From contig JAQUVD010000002.1 of NCBI GenBank assembly GCA_028693555.1, positions 1 through 64,000 of the forward strand: a DNA stretch of 64,000 nt, given 5' to 3'. Positions 44,657 to 53,038 of this stretch are shown here, one piece after another. Position numbers and translations under genes: made by a program. Numbering within the stretch: the stretch's first letter is position 1; each line of letters opens with the position of its first letter. The stretch comes from Hespellia sp. GTDB lineage: Bacteria > Bacillota > Clostridia > Lachnospirales > Lachnospiraceae. Below the pieces are notes generated by a model. The model ran no database searches. It was not told where the DNA came from and saw nothing but the letters and a program-made list of their open reading frames with translations.

Positions 44657-45271
44657 TTACCTACATCCGCGATCCCCGTCGAATGCGGGGTTGAACGCAT
44701 AGAAGTTTTTACTGTCGAGATGATCCTGTACGATTCGAAGACTTTCACCAAATCTTTGGAAATGTACGATTTCTCTTGAGCGAAGAAATTTGAGCGGTTC
44801 GGCGACATCGGCATGGCCGGCGCAGAGACGTAAGAGATTATCGTAGGTGGTGCGGGCTTTTTGTTCGGCTGCAAGGTCCTCGGTCAAATCGGTGATCGGA
44901 TCGCCGGTGGACTGGAAGGTCATGGCGTCGAACGGAATACCGCTGGCGTTGATTGGATAGATTCCGAGCGTGTGGTCAGCATAATATTTGTCGAAGCCGG
45001 ATTCTTTGATTTCAGCAACCGAGAGGTCTCGCGTGAGCTGACGGACGATGGCACAGACGATTTCGGCATGCCCCAGTTCTTCAGTCCCGACATCGTTGAG
45101 TACGGCAACCGCTTCTTTGTAAGGCATTGCAAACCGCTGGGAGAGATAACGCATGGCAGCACCGGATTCTCCGTCGGGTCCGCCGTACTGCGTCGCGATT
45201 GCCTGTGCAAGCTGTGCGTTTGTCTCAGAAATCTTAACCGGAAATTCTAATCGCTTTTCATAATTCCACAT
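44657..45271 (-). CDS. cotJC: CotJC-type manganese-catalase-like spore coat protein
   Basis: The 204-aa protein matches CotJC, a ferritin-fold manganese-catalase relative in the spore. Metal-ligand helices are visible: TEELGHAEIV (E-x-x-H) and REIVHFQRFG (E-x-x-H). It starts MWNYEKRLEFPVKI, as typical. It is the last gene of cotJABC, 3 bases after cotJB, and ends within three bases of the palindromic repeat. Expected expression is in the mother cell under sigma-E. Confidence 0.93.
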   Translation of the reverse strand: MWNYEKRLEFPVKISETNAQLAQAIATQYGGPDGESGAAMRYLSQRFAMPYKEAVAVLNDVGTEELGHAEIVCAIVRQLTRDLSVAEIKESGFDKYYADHTLGIYPINASGIPFDAMTFQSTGDPITDLTEDLAAEQKARTTYDNLLRLCAGHADVAEPLKFLRSREIVHFQRFGESLRIVQDHLDSKNFYAFNPAFDGDRGCR

Positions 45272-45274
45272 AGA

Positions 45275-45550
45275 CTAACATCCTCCTTCCTGCCATGGCC
45301 ATGGCTCATTGATCCAGTTCCAGCGGTCACTGCAGGAACCGGTAGCGGTGTCCAGCGTGAGTGGTCCGTAGTAGGATGCATACTCGCGAAGAAGCTGACC
45401 ACGCTGTTTGTTCATTTCGTAAAAATAGCCAAGTGCAGTCTGGTCGCAGGGGTGGGTGTCGAGATACATAGCGGAGTCGAGTGCTGCGAAGCTGATGGCA
45501 TTAATCTGCATTAGCAGGTCTTTTTTGCAGGGCTGAACATTTCCATTCAT
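45275..45550 (-). CDS. cotJB: CotJB spore coat protein
   Basis: The start is ATG at 45550, behind GGAGGG, overlapping the cotJA stop. 91 aa. CotJB landmarks include SFAALDSAMYLDTHP, ALGYFYEMNKQR, LREYASYYGPL and the Trp-rich end NWINEPWPWQEGGC. It is needed for the CotJ complex in the spore coat of relatives. The gene is translationally coupled on both sides. Confidence 0.92.
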   Translation of the reverse strand: MNGNVQPCKKDLLMQINAISFAALDSAMYLDTHPCDQTALGYFYEMNKQRGQLLREYASYYGPLTLDTATGSCSDRWNWINEPWPWQEGGC

Positions 45551-45804
45551 TTGGCGCACCCTCCTTTTCCGAGAAATGGTTTGTCTAGGTCTTCGAAAAT
45601 GGTTCCGCGCATGAGACCTTTGAGCGGGGCGTAAGGACATTTCCAATCCTGCCATGGGACATAGGCCATCGCGACAGGGAGACCGTCGAGAATATCTGTG
45701 CTCACATTACAGCAGATGTTTGACACTTGTGGCATCGCCTGCGGAGGCGGCATCTGACGGCGACCGTAGCCACGCATGTTGTTGGGATAATTTGGCATAT
45801 TCAC
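45547..45804 (-). CDS. cotJA: CotJA spore coat protein
   Basis: This is an 83-85 aa protein. GTG 45804 or ATG 45798 can start it; AAAGGA lies upstream of both. After a Pro/Gln-rich N-terminus the CotJA core LPVAMAYVPWQDWKCPYAP appears, followed by LMRGTIFEDLDKPFLG. It is first in the cotJ operon and downstream of a sigma-E-like promoter. Confidence 0.92.
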   Translation of the reverse strand: MNMPNYPNNMRGYGRRQMPPPQAMPQVSNICCNVSTDILDGLPVAMAYVPWQDWKCPYAPLKGLMRGTIFEDLDKPFLGKGGCAK

Positions 45805-45835
45805 CTGATCCTTTCGTTTTTTTATTTCTATTAAT

Positions 45836-45864
45836 AGTGTATGGAAAGGTGGGGAAATAAGTGA
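45836..45864 (-). promoter_or_regulatory. Candidate sigma-E promoter of cotJABC
   Basis: On the reverse strand CATACACT (45843-45836) fits the sigma-E -10 consensus CATACAnT exactly. TCACTTA (45864-45858) is a partial -35 14 bases upstream. It lies about 32 bases before cotJA. The cotJ operon of Bacillus subtilis is sigma-E-dependent, and sigE itself is at the end of this window. Confidence 0.65.
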
Positions 45865-45888
45865 ATTGAGAAATGAGAAGATGTCTAG

Positions 45889-45917
45889 TTGCTTTTTCTT
45901 TTCGCATTTTATATAAT
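45889..45917 (+). promoter_or_regulatory. Sigma-A promoter for the two-TM protein/YhgE operon
   Basis: TTGCTT (45889-45894) and TATAAT (45912-45917) have a 17-base spacer and lie 36 bases upstream of the ATG at 45954. They are back-to-back with the cotJ promoter. Confidence 0.7.
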
Positions 45918-45953
45918 AGATGTGGTATCTAAGAGACTACGAAGGGGATCTAT

Positions 45954-46313
45954 ATGACTGAGAATGAAAGCAACATGGAGAATGACGAGATGAATGATGC
46001 CGTCATTGGGAAATTGATAGAAGAATATGAACTTAGAAAAGAGAAGAGCCAGCATTTTCTCGAAATGTATCCGAAGCTGGTAAAGACAGGGTTTATCCTG
46101 ATCTTTACTGTGCCAATCTTGTTTATGGTGTTGATGTTCACTGTGAATGAGAAGCTGATTTTTCTGGTGTTATGGATTGTATCAATTCTTGCAATCGCAG
46201 CGTATCTGATCGGAATCGAATACTTCTATTTCTACTATACGAAGCTGCATGCGGAATTTGAAAAATTGAGACATCCGGAAAATGAGGAGGATACAGATGA
46301 AGAAGATATTTAA
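45954..46313 (+). CDS. Hypothetical two-helix membrane protein (119 aa)
   Basis: ATG 45954 follows GAAGGGGA. The acidic N-terminus (residues 1-45) is followed by two hydrophobic helices (about 46-66 and 71-92) and an acidic C-terminal tail ending TDEEDI. The family is not recognised. Its end overlaps the YhgE/Pip gene by 17 bases, so the two are coupled and the small protein may be a partner of that transporter-like protein. Confidence 0.7.
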   Translation: MTENESNMENDEMNDAVIGKLIEEYELRKEKSQHFLEMYPKLVKTGFILIFTVPILFMVLMFTVNEKLIFLVLWIVSILAIAAYLIGIEYFYFYYTKLHAEFEKLRHPENEEDTDEEDI

Positions 46314-48471
46314 GATATACAAGCGTGATTTTAAGCGTTTATCAAGAAATGTAGTGGCACTTGTTGTGGCGGTGGGAATTTGTATTTTGCCGGCACTGTA
46401 TGCATGGTTTAATATTGCGGCAAACTGGGACCCGTACGGAAGTACGGATGGAATTGAGGTTGCTGTGGTAAACCTGGATAAGACATATGAGACAGGAGGG
46501 ATTCGATTTTCTATTGGAGATCAGATTATTGAAAATCTCAAGAGCAATAAGCAGATCGGCTGGACCTTTGTGCATGACGCCGAAGCACTTGATGGTGTCA
46601 AGAGCGGCAAGTATTATGCAGCGATTGTGATTCCGAAGAATTTCAGCGAGAAGATGTCGAGTATTTTAGACGGCAAGATTGAGGCACCGGAGCTCGACTA
46701 TTATGTGAACGAAAAGAAGAATGCGATTGCACCGAAGATTACAGATAAAGGTGCGACAGCAATTCAGCAGCAGGTGAACGCAACTTTTATCAGTGTTGCG
46801 ACGGAGACGGTCGCAAATGTACTGAATGTGACAGCGGCAGAGCTTAACAGCAGCGGTGATACGCTGGTGAATCAACTAGTCGCAAAGCTAAAGACGGTAT
46901 CGAGTGATCTGGGGCAGTATGAGCAGACGATTGATGCATTTGCAAATGTTGCGGACAGTGTCAGCCAGCTTACGACGGCTGTACAGCTTACGATCCCGGA
47001 TGTGAAGAATGTTGTGGCAAATAGTAACAATGTACTGAAGAATTCTTCGGATGTGCTGGCTTCTTCAAGAACAACAGCGGGTTCGATTACTTCTACACTG
47101 AGCGATGTAATGAACAGTTCAGAAAGCACCTTTGATTCGGTCGGCTCGATTGCAGATAATGCGCTGGATGATTTGGGGTCAGATGCGAATAACGTGGCAG
47201 ATCGAATCAATGAAACCACGCAGATCTGCGATGCGGCAATCACGGTGAATAATCAGATGATCGATTCGCTGACTACGATTCGTAATACGCTGGACCCGGA
47301 CAGTGTGGCTGTGCGGGAGATTGACAAGATGATCAGCGATATCAGCAGCGCAAATGACAAACAAAATTTATTAAAATCGCAGATTGAAGGTGCGGTGGGC
47401 AATATCCGGCAGTCAACAGCAGATGCGGATGAAATTCGCGCGAGTATCAGAGATACTGTCACACAGGGAAAGACGAACCTTCAGAATGCACGAAGTTCTT
47501 ATCAGAATAATGTACAGCCGGCAGTGAATACACTGCTTGACAACATTTCTTCAACGACAGCAAGTATTGGGGGACTGCTAAGTGCAACGGATGGCAGCCT
47601 TTCGAATCTGAATGAGATTTTTGCAAATACAAACGGCGCGTTAGCCTCAGGGAAGAATGCGCTGAACAATACAAAAAGCATTATCGGGTCGACACGTGAC
47701 AAGCTGAACAACATTATTTCCGAGGTGGAGGCGGTCAGTCAGGACGAGCAGCTTAAGAAGCTGATCGAGGTACTTCGCAATGATCCGGAACTGACAGGCG
47801 AATTCATGTCATCACCGGTTCAACTGACAACAACTTCTTTATATAAGATTGATAATTATGGCTCAGCGATGGCTCCGTTCTATTCGATTTTAGCGATCTG
47901 GGTTGGCGCGATTGTCCTTGTGGCGATTATGAAGGTGGATGTGGATGAAGATGAGACAATTTCTTCGATCAGACCAACACAGGCATATCTGGGAAGACAT
48001 TTGACATTTATGACCTTTGGTCTGGTACAGGCAACAGTCATTGCGCTGGGGGATCTGTTTTATCTTAGGATTCAGTGTGAGCATCCGGTGAAGTTTTTCT
48101 TGTGTGCATGGGTGTGCAGTTTTGTGTTTGTTCATATTGTATATGCGCTTACCGTTTCATTTGGAGCAATCGGAAAAGCAGTCAGTGTTATCTTTCTGGT
48201 ACTTCAGATTGGCGGGTCGGGTGGTACATTCCCGATCGAGGTTACACCGCCGTTCTTCCAGACGATTAATCCGTTCCTTCCATTTACATATGGAATCAAC
48301 GCAATGAGGGAATGCGTTGCCGGAACTTATCAGAATGCGTTCTGGGTGTGTCTCGGAAAGCTTGTGATTTACATACCGATTGCACTTCTTCTGGGACTGG
48401 TTCTTCGCAGACCGTTGATGAATCTGACGAAGTTCTTTGAAGAGAGAATGGAAGATTCGAAGCTGCTGTAA
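46297..48471 (+). CDS. YhgE/Pip-domain membrane protein (ABC-2 permease-like)
   Basis: The start is ATG 46297, 6 bases after AGGAGG; an in-frame ATG at 46282 lies at that site. 724 aa. One N-terminal helix (about 15-35) is followed by the conserved YhgE segment ALYAWFNIAANWDPYG and VAVVNLDKTYE. A long extracellular Ser/Asn/Asp-rich helical stalk (about 170-510) follows, and five to six C-terminal helices beginning SAMAPFYSILAIWVGA. Family members include phage-infection protein Pip and type VII-associated proteins. Precise role unknown. Confidence 0.88.
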   Translation: MKKIFKIYKRDFKRLSRNVVALVVAVGICILPALYAWFNIAANWDPYGSTDGIEVAVVNLDKTYETGGIRFSIGDQIIENLKSNKQIGWTFVHDAEALDGVKSGKYYAAIVIPKNFSEKMSSILDGKIEAPELDYYVNEKKNAIAPKITDKGATAIQQQVNATFISVATETVANVLNVTAAELNSSGDTLVNQLVAKLKTVSSDLGQYEQTIDAFANVADSVSQLTTAVQLTIPDVKNVVANSNNVLKNSSDVLASSRTTAGSITSTLSDVMNSSESTFDSVGSIADNALDDLGSDANNVADRINETTQICDAAITVNNQMIDSLTTIRNTLDPDSVAVREIDKMISDISSANDKQNLLKSQIEGAVGNIRQSTADADEIRASIRDTVTQGKTNLQNARSSYQNNVQPAVNTLLDNISSTTASIGGLLSATDGSLSNLNEIFANTNGALASGKNALNNTKSIIGSTRDKLNNIISEVEAVSQDEQLKKLIEVLRNDPELTGEFMSSPVQLTTTSLYKIDNYGSAMAPFYSILAIWVGAIVLVAIMKVDVDEDETISSIRPTQAYLGRHLTFMTFGLVQATVIALGDLFYLRIQCEHPVKFFLCAWVCSFVFVHIVYALTVSFGAIGKAVSVIFLVLQIGGSGGTFPIEVTPPFFQTINPFLPFTYGINAMRECVAGTYQNAFWVCLGKLVIYIPIALLLGLVLRRPLMNLTKFFEERMEDSKLL

Positions 48472-48501
48472 GGGGACGAATTAGATATATGGGGAGTTAA
48501 A

Positions 48502-49641
48502 ATGAAAAAAAAGAAAGTTACATATTTTGATTATAATTTGCTGGTCGTTTTGATTTTCATGGTCTGCTTTGGACTGGTTCTGCTGTATAGTGCCAGTGCG
48601 TATGAAGCGCAGGTTGACTGGGAAGGCGACAGCATGCATTTTTTTAAGAGACAGGCGCTGATCAGTGCGGGAAGTTTTTTCCTAATGTACTGGATTACGA
48701 AGATTGACTATCACTGGTATGCAAAATTTGCTGAGAAGTTCTACTGGGTTTCGATTGCGGTTATGGCACTTGTTCTGACACCGCTTGGTGTGGAGGTAAA
48801 TGGTGCGAAGCGCTGGCTGCCGCTTGTTGGAAGTTTGACCTTTCAACCGTCGGAGATCGCGAAGATTGCTGTGATTTTGTTTATTCCGCTGGTGATATGC
48901 AGGCTGGGCAAGGACGCCCCGAAACCTGCGGGAATGATTCGCATCTTTGGCTGGGGTCTTGCCGTGGCCGGAGCTGTATTTTTCTTCACGGATAATCTGA
49001 GTACCGCGATTATTGTTGCAGGAATTACGTTTATTTTGTTTTTTGTAGTGCATCCTAAGACAAAAGGCTTTGTGATATTCGGCAGTCTAAGTGCGGTGGC
49101 AGCAGGTGTGGCAGTTATTGTGATGTCACGCATGATTGATACGAGTGGAAACTTCCGTATTCGGCGTATTCTTGTGTGGCTGCATCCGGAGAGCAACGCA
49201 GCGGATGGCGGATATCAGGTCATGCAGGGACTGTACGCGATTGGCTCGGGTGGATTCTTTGGAAAAGGACTTGGAAACAGTACACAAAAGCTCGGTGTGA
49301 TTCCGGAGATCCAGAACGATATGATTCTGTCGGTAATCTGTGAAGAACTTGGTGTGTTTGGTGCGATTGTTATTTTGATTTTATTTGGCATACTGATTTA
49401 TCGCTTGATGTTCATCGCGAGAAATGCTCCGGATCTGTATGGTTCATTGATTGCAACGGGAATTATGGCACACATAGCACTACAGGTTATTCTGAATATT
49501 GCGGTTGTTACCAACCTGATACCAACGACTGGTGTCACATTACCATTCATCAGTTATGGAGGTACCTCGGTGGTCTTCCTCATGGCGGAGATGGGAATTG
49601 CACTTGGTATCTCAAAGAAAATTCGAATCAGTGATGATTAA
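48502..49641 (+). CDS. FtsW/RodA/SpoVE-family peptidoglycan glycosyltransferase
   Basis: The 379-aa polytopic SEDS protein has about ten helices. Motifs include LLYSASAYEA, NGAKRWLPL with FQPSEIAK, TDNLSTA, GSGGFFGKGLGNS, and IPTTGVTLPFISYGGTS at the end. SEDS proteins polymerise lipid II together with a class B PBP. It shares these blocks with the ftsW at 59.3 kb, so it is a paralog, perhaps RodA- or SpoVE-like. Sequence alone does not tell which. Confidence 0.88.
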   Translation: MKKKKVTYFDYNLLVVLIFMVCFGLVLLYSASAYEAQVDWEGDSMHFFKRQALISAGSFFLMYWITKIDYHWYAKFAEKFYWVSIAVMALVLTPLGVEVNGAKRWLPLVGSLTFQPSEIAKIAVILFIPLVICRLGKDAPKPAGMIRIFGWGLAVAGAVFFFTDNLSTAIIVAGITFILFFVVHPKTKGFVIFGSLSAVAAGVAVIVMSRMIDTSGNFRIRRILVWLHPESNAADGGYQVMQGLYAIGSGGFFGKGLGNSTQKLGVIPEIQNDMILSVICEELGVFGAIVILILFGILIYRLMFIARNAPDLYGSLIATGIMAHIALQVILNIAVVTNLIPTTGVTLPFISYGGTSVVFLMAEMGIALGISKKIRISDD

Positions 49642-49655
49642 CAGGAGGATAAAGG

Positions 49656-50495
49656 ATGAGCTATAAAATAGTAGTGGATAGTTGTGGGGAACTCACAGAG
49701 GAAATGGTGGCAAGTGGGAGATTTGAATCTGCGCCGCTTGGAATTGAGGTAAATGGAGTACATTTGATGGATGATGCGACATTTGATCAGGCAAAATTTC
49801 TGAAGATGGTGAAGGAATCCCCGGTGGCTCCGAAGTCTTCCTGTCCGTCACCGGAACGATATATGAAGGCGTACCACTGCGAGGAGGAACATGTGTATGC
49901 GGTCACCTTATCGGCTGCATTGAGTGGCTCATACAACAGCGCGATTCTTGGAAAAAATCTCTATGAGGAAGAATACGGAAAGAAGTCGATTCACGTTGTG
50001 GATTCGTGCAGTGCATCGATTGGCGAGACGTTACTTGCAATGAAGATACAAGAGTGCGAAGAAATGGGGATGACTTTTGAAGATACCGTGAAGGCTGTGG
50101 AAAACTACAAAGATTCCCAGCGTACTTATTTTGTATTAGAGTCACTGGAAACGCTCCGCAAGAATGGTAGAATTTCAGGTGTCAAGGCAATGGTTGCGAG
50201 CACATTGAATATCAAACCGGTTATGGGGGCTACGGACGGCGGCGAGATCGTTCAGCTCGGACAGGCGCGAGGCATAAAGAAAGCTCTGATTAAGATGGTG
50301 GATCATATTATAAAAGAAGTAAAGAAGCCGGAGGGAAAAGTTCTGGGAATTTCACACTGCAACTGTCCGGAACGCGCAAAGCAGGTGCAGGAGATGATTC
50401 TGGAGAGGATGACGGTGAAGTCCAGCATTATTATGGACACTGCAGGCATCAGCAGTACTTATGCAAATGATGGGGGAATTATAGTTGTCATCTAA
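49656..50495 (+). CDS. DegV-family fatty-acid-binding protein
   Basis: The 279-aa protein has the DegV plan: early YKIVVDSCGELT, then SSCPSPERYM, VTLSAALSGSYNSA, VVDSCSAS and LKK-like RKNGRISGVKAM. The end has DTAGISSTYANDGGI. DegV/FakB proteins bind single fatty acids and present them to a fatty-acid kinase. No kinase gene is adjacent. The start is ATG behind AGGAGG, 14 bases after the SEDS gene. Confidence 0.9.
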   Translation: MSYKIVVDSCGELTEEMVASGRFESAPLGIEVNGVHLMDDATFDQAKFLKMVKESPVAPKSSCPSPERYMKAYHCEEEHVYAVTLSAALSGSYNSAILGKNLYEEEYGKKSIHVVDSCSASIGETLLAMKIQECEEMGMTFEDTVKAVENYKDSQRTYFVLESLETLRKNGRISGVKAMVASTLNIKPVMGATDGGEIVQLGQARGIKKALIKMVDHIIKEVKKPEGKVLGISHCNCPERAKQVQEMILERMTVKSSIIMDTAGISSTYANDGGIIVVI

Positions 50496-50549
50496 AGTGA
50501 ATTATGATAAAATGGATAACAGAATCGAAAGCAAAAGGAGTTATGGATT

Positions 50550-50783
50550 ATGAGTCAGCAAAAAGTAGATCGTTATAAAGAACAGAAGGCAAACCGCAAG
50601 AGAATTATGAGAAAAGAGAAGATGATGGACATTGTCCGCAAGATCCTTCTTTCCGTGGTAGCGTTAGCATTAGTTGGCTGGCTTGGCTTTTCCGGATATT
50701 CACATTATAAGGCAGGCGTTCCGAGACCAACGGCCGAAGTTGATTATTCAGCAATTACAAATTATATGAGTGGATTACAATAA
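50550..50783 (+). CDS. Small single-pass membrane protein (77 aa), unknown
   Basis: ATG 50550 follows AAAGGAG. A basic N-terminus (about residues 1-30, Lys/Arg-rich) leads to one hydrophobic helix (about 33-50, LLSVVALALVGWLGF) and a short outside tail. The charge pattern predicts N-in orientation. The family is not recognised by name; such proteins are common between degV and the mra cluster in relatives, from memory. Confidence 0.7.
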   Translation: MSQQKVDRYKEQKANRKRIMRKEKMMDIVRKILLSVVALALVGWLGFSGYSHYKAGVPRPTAEVDYSAITNYMSGLQ

Positions 50784-50806
50784 TAGAATAAAACACAAGA
50801 TAGAGT

Positions 50807-50854
50807 GGTTATAGCAAAGTACATTCGTACATATTGCTATAGCCGCTTTTTTTT
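50807..50854 (+). terminator. Intrinsic terminator after the small membrane protein
   Basis: GGTTATAGCAA (50807-50817) pairs with TTGCTATAGCC (50834-50844), with one G-U pair, and an inner GTAC/GTAC extension. Eight T residues follow (50847-50854). Confidence 0.9.
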
Positions 50855-50855
50855 G

Positions 50856-50911
50856 TGCATTTTCTGACGGGTGAAATTCAATTTAGGACGTAGTACTTTT
50901 GAAAAAAACAC
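50856..50911. repeat. Dispersed repeat, copy 2 (degenerate)
   Basis: This segment matches 44587-44640 over about 55 bases with few changes: the TGCATTTTCTGACGG start, then GTGAAATTCAATTTAGGAC, GTAGTACTTTTGAAAAA. The 3' arm of the palindrome present in copy 1 is missing. It lies between a terminator and the mraZ promoter. Confidence 0.75.
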
Positions 50912-50921
50912 AAAAAAAAGC

Positions 50922-50950
50922 TTGAAAAAGGGGTCTCGGTGGTATAGAAT
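50922..50950 (+). promoter_or_regulatory. Promoter of the mraZ operon
   Basis: TTGAAA (50922-50927) and TAGAAT (50945-50950) are separated by 17 bases. Transcription would start near 50957, at the edge of the MraZ operator. Confidence 0.75.
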
Positions 50951-50957
50951 GGAGGCA

Positions 50958-50982
50958 AGTGGTAGATAGTGGTTTCAAGTGG
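50958..50982 (+). promoter_or_regulatory. MraZ operator: three AGTGG repeats
   Basis: AGTGG occurs at 50958, 50968 and 50978, an exact 10-base period that places each on the same helix face. MraZ is known to bind short G-rich direct repeats separated by five bases upstream of its own operon. Degenerate ATGG units flank the array. Confidence 0.8.
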
Positions 50983-51041
50983 GGACGAAATGGCGGCCGG
51001 TTTAAATGAAGGCTTCTGCATTGGAAAGGAGGGTCTTTCAT

Positions 51042-51467
51042 ATGTTATTGGGCGAATATAATCATAATATCGATGACAAAGGAAGACTGATCATTCCAGC
51101 AAAGTGCAGAGAAGAACTTGGCGATACCGTGTATCTTTGTAAAGGACGTGAGGGTTGTATTTATTTATATCCTCAGGATGCATGGACCGATTTCGTTGAC
51201 GAGATAACCGAATCATCACGGAACAAAAAAGATGCCAGAAAGATTCAGCGTTACTATTTCGGTAGTGCATCGGAGACGAATTTTGATAAGCAGGGGAGAG
51301 TGCTTGTCACAACAAAGCTTAGAGAACATGGAGATTTGACAAAGGATGTTGTTCTGATTGGTATGAACGACCACATGGAAATCTGGGATTTGGATCGTTG
51401 GGAAGAGAATGATGACATTTCCGAAGAAGAATTAGATGAAATAGAAGAACGCAGTGAGGAAGATTAG
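51042..51467 (+). CDS. mraZ: MraZ transcriptional regulator
   Basis: This 141-aa AbrB-fold dimer-ring protein represses the division/wall cluster. The start is ATG 51042, 9 bases after AAAGGAGGG; upstream in-frame codons lack a site. The two halves each carry the fold: MLLGEYNHNIDDKGRLIIPAK and FDKQGRVLVTTKLREH, with the conserved D-x-x-G-R. The acidic C-terminus (EEELDEIEERSEED) is common. It lies 4 bases before rsmH. Confidence 0.95.
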   Translation: MLLGEYNHNIDDKGRLIIPAKCREELGDTVYLCKGREGCIYLYPQDAWTDFVDEITESSRNKKDARKIQRYYFGSASETNFDKQGRVLVTTKLREHGDLTKDVVLIGMNDHMEIWDLDRWEENDDISEEELDEIEERSEED

Positions 51468-51470
51468 ATT

Positions 51471-52406
51471 ATGGCATTCAAGCACATATCAGTATTACTT
51501 AATGAGACGGTAGACGGACTGAAGGTAAAACCGGAAGGAATCTACGTAGATGCGACACTCGGCGGAGGAGGACATGCCTGCGAAGTGTGTAAGCAGTTAA
51601 CCGGCAAGGGGAGATTTATAGGTATAGATCAGGACGCTGACGCGATAGCGGCGGCCAGTGTTCGACTAGGCGACTTCGGGGAGAGAGTAACAATAATCAG
51701 GAGCAATTATTGCGAAATGAAGTCGAAGCTCCATGAAATAGGAATTGACAAGGTCGATGGGATCGTGCTCGATCTGGGCGTATCATCCTATCAGCTTGAT
51801 ACGGCAGAACGTGGATTCTCTTATCGCGTGGACGCTCCTTTGGACATGAGAATGGATCAAAGACAAGAGATGACAGCAAAGGACATAGTCAATGACTATT
51901 CAGAGATGGACCTTTTTCGCGTGATTCGCGATTACGGGGAAGATAAGTTTGCGAAGAATATCGCAAAACATATTGTAATCGAACGCGAGAAGGGTGCCAT
52001 CGAAACAACAGGACAATTAATTGAAATCATCAGACATGCGATTCCAATGAAAGTCCAGAAGACGACCGGTCATCCGGCGAAGAAAACATTTCAGGCAATT
52101 CGGATTGAATTGAACAGGGAGCTGGATGTTTTGAGAGATTCACTTGATGACATGATAGAGATGTTAAATCCCGGGGGAAGGATTTGCATCATTACATTTC
52201 ACTCACTGGAAGACAGAATTGTAAAGAGTTCATTTCGTAAGAATGAGAATCCTTGCATCTGTCCAAGCAATTTTCCGACGTGTGTGTGCGGGCGAGTATC
52301 AAAAGGGATTGTAGTGACAAGAAAGCCGATCTTACCTAGCGAGGAAGAGATGGAAGAAAACAGCCGCTCTAAGAGTGCAAAGCTTCGCATCTTTGAAAAA
52401 CGTTAA
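51471..52406 (+). CDS. rsmH: 16S rRNA (cytosine1402-N4)-methyltransferase
   Basis: The 311-aa SAM-dependent enzyme modifies C1402 in the ribosomal P site. Motif I is [15 protein letters not shown] (about residues 23-37), followed by the acidic [23 protein letters not shown], the [16 protein letters not shown] segment, and [13 protein letters not shown] near the C-terminus are diagnostic. It sits second in the mra cluster as in most bacteria. Confidence 0.97.
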   Translation: MAFKHISVLLNETVDGLKVKPEGIYVDATLGGGGHACEVCKQLTGKGRFIGIDQDADAIAAASVRLGDFGERVTIIRSNYCEMKSKLHEIGIDKVDGIVLDLGVSSYQLDTAERGFSYRVDAPLDMRMDQRQEMTAKDIVNDYSEMDLFRVIRDYGEDKFAKNIAKHIVIEREKGAIETTGQLIEIIRHAIPMKVQKTTGHPAKKTFQAIRIELNRELDVLRDSLDDMIEMLNPGGRICIITFHSLEDRIVKSSFRKNENPCICPSNFPTCVCGRVSKGIVVTRKPILPSEEEMEENSRSKSAKLRIFEKR

Positions 52407-52492
52407 AAGACGGCAGCATATAAAGAAAGGATCATCCCAAGGGGAGAGGGGATGACCGAAAGTACAGCAAGAGGCTAAGAAGGGAGACGCAT

Positions 52493-53038
52493 ATGGCAGC
52501 AAGAAGACAGACAGCAGATTACAGAAGACGAACGAACCATGTCAGCCAGTACCGATCAGATTATATTTACGGTAATACCGTGCGTCAGCCTGAAGTTTCA
52601 CCAAGAAGACAGCGTGAAGAGGACCAGCCGGAAAGAAGGACAAGCACACAGGTTCGTAAGAACCGGAAGAAAGCATTGTTCATGAGCCCGGCTTATGTGA
52701 CTTTTATCGCAGTTGCTGCATGCATTGCAGTTGTGGTATGCATTCAGTATTTACAGTTAAAGACAGATCTTAGAAATCAAGCGAACAGTATTACTTCATT
52801 GCAGAGAGAGCTTACAGATTTGACAGAAGAGAATGATACAGCGTACAATGTGACGATGGATACGGTTAATTTGGAAGCAATTCGGAATAAAGCGATGAAT
52901 GAGATGGGGATGGTATATGCATCAGATGGACAAGTTGTAGAATACGACAGTCCGACCAGTGATTCTGTTACACAGTATGAAGAGATTCCTGAGGATGGTA
53001 TACTCGCGAAGTCCCAAGATTTGTCGAAGGAGAATTAA
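52493..53038 (+). CDS. ftsL: FtsL-like cell division protein
   Basis: The 181-aa bitopic protein has a long basic cytoplasmic N-terminus (about 1-65), one helix (about 66-88, VTFIAVAACIAVVVCI) and a short coiled coil with leucine heptads (LQLKTDLRNQANSITSL onward), then an acidic tail. Position between rsmH and the class B PBP and this layout identify it as FtsL/septum-initiator type. A hairpin at 52430-52457 precedes its ribosome site. Its stop overlaps the PBP start (TAATG). Confidence 0.8.
   Translation: MAARRQTADYRRRTNHVSQYRSDYIYGNTVRQPEVSPRRQREEDQPERRTSTQVRKNRKKALFMSPAYVTFIAVAACIAVVVCIQYLQLKTDLRNQANSITSLQRELTDLTEENDTAYNVTMDTVNLEAIRNKAMNEMGMVYASDGQVVEYDSPTSDSVTQYEEIPEDGILAKSQDLSKEN

Noticed and set aside
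52430-52457. Hairpin before ftsL as a terminator
   Set aside because: A TCATCCC/GGGATGA stem exists but no T run follows, so it is more likely incidental or a translation-level structure.
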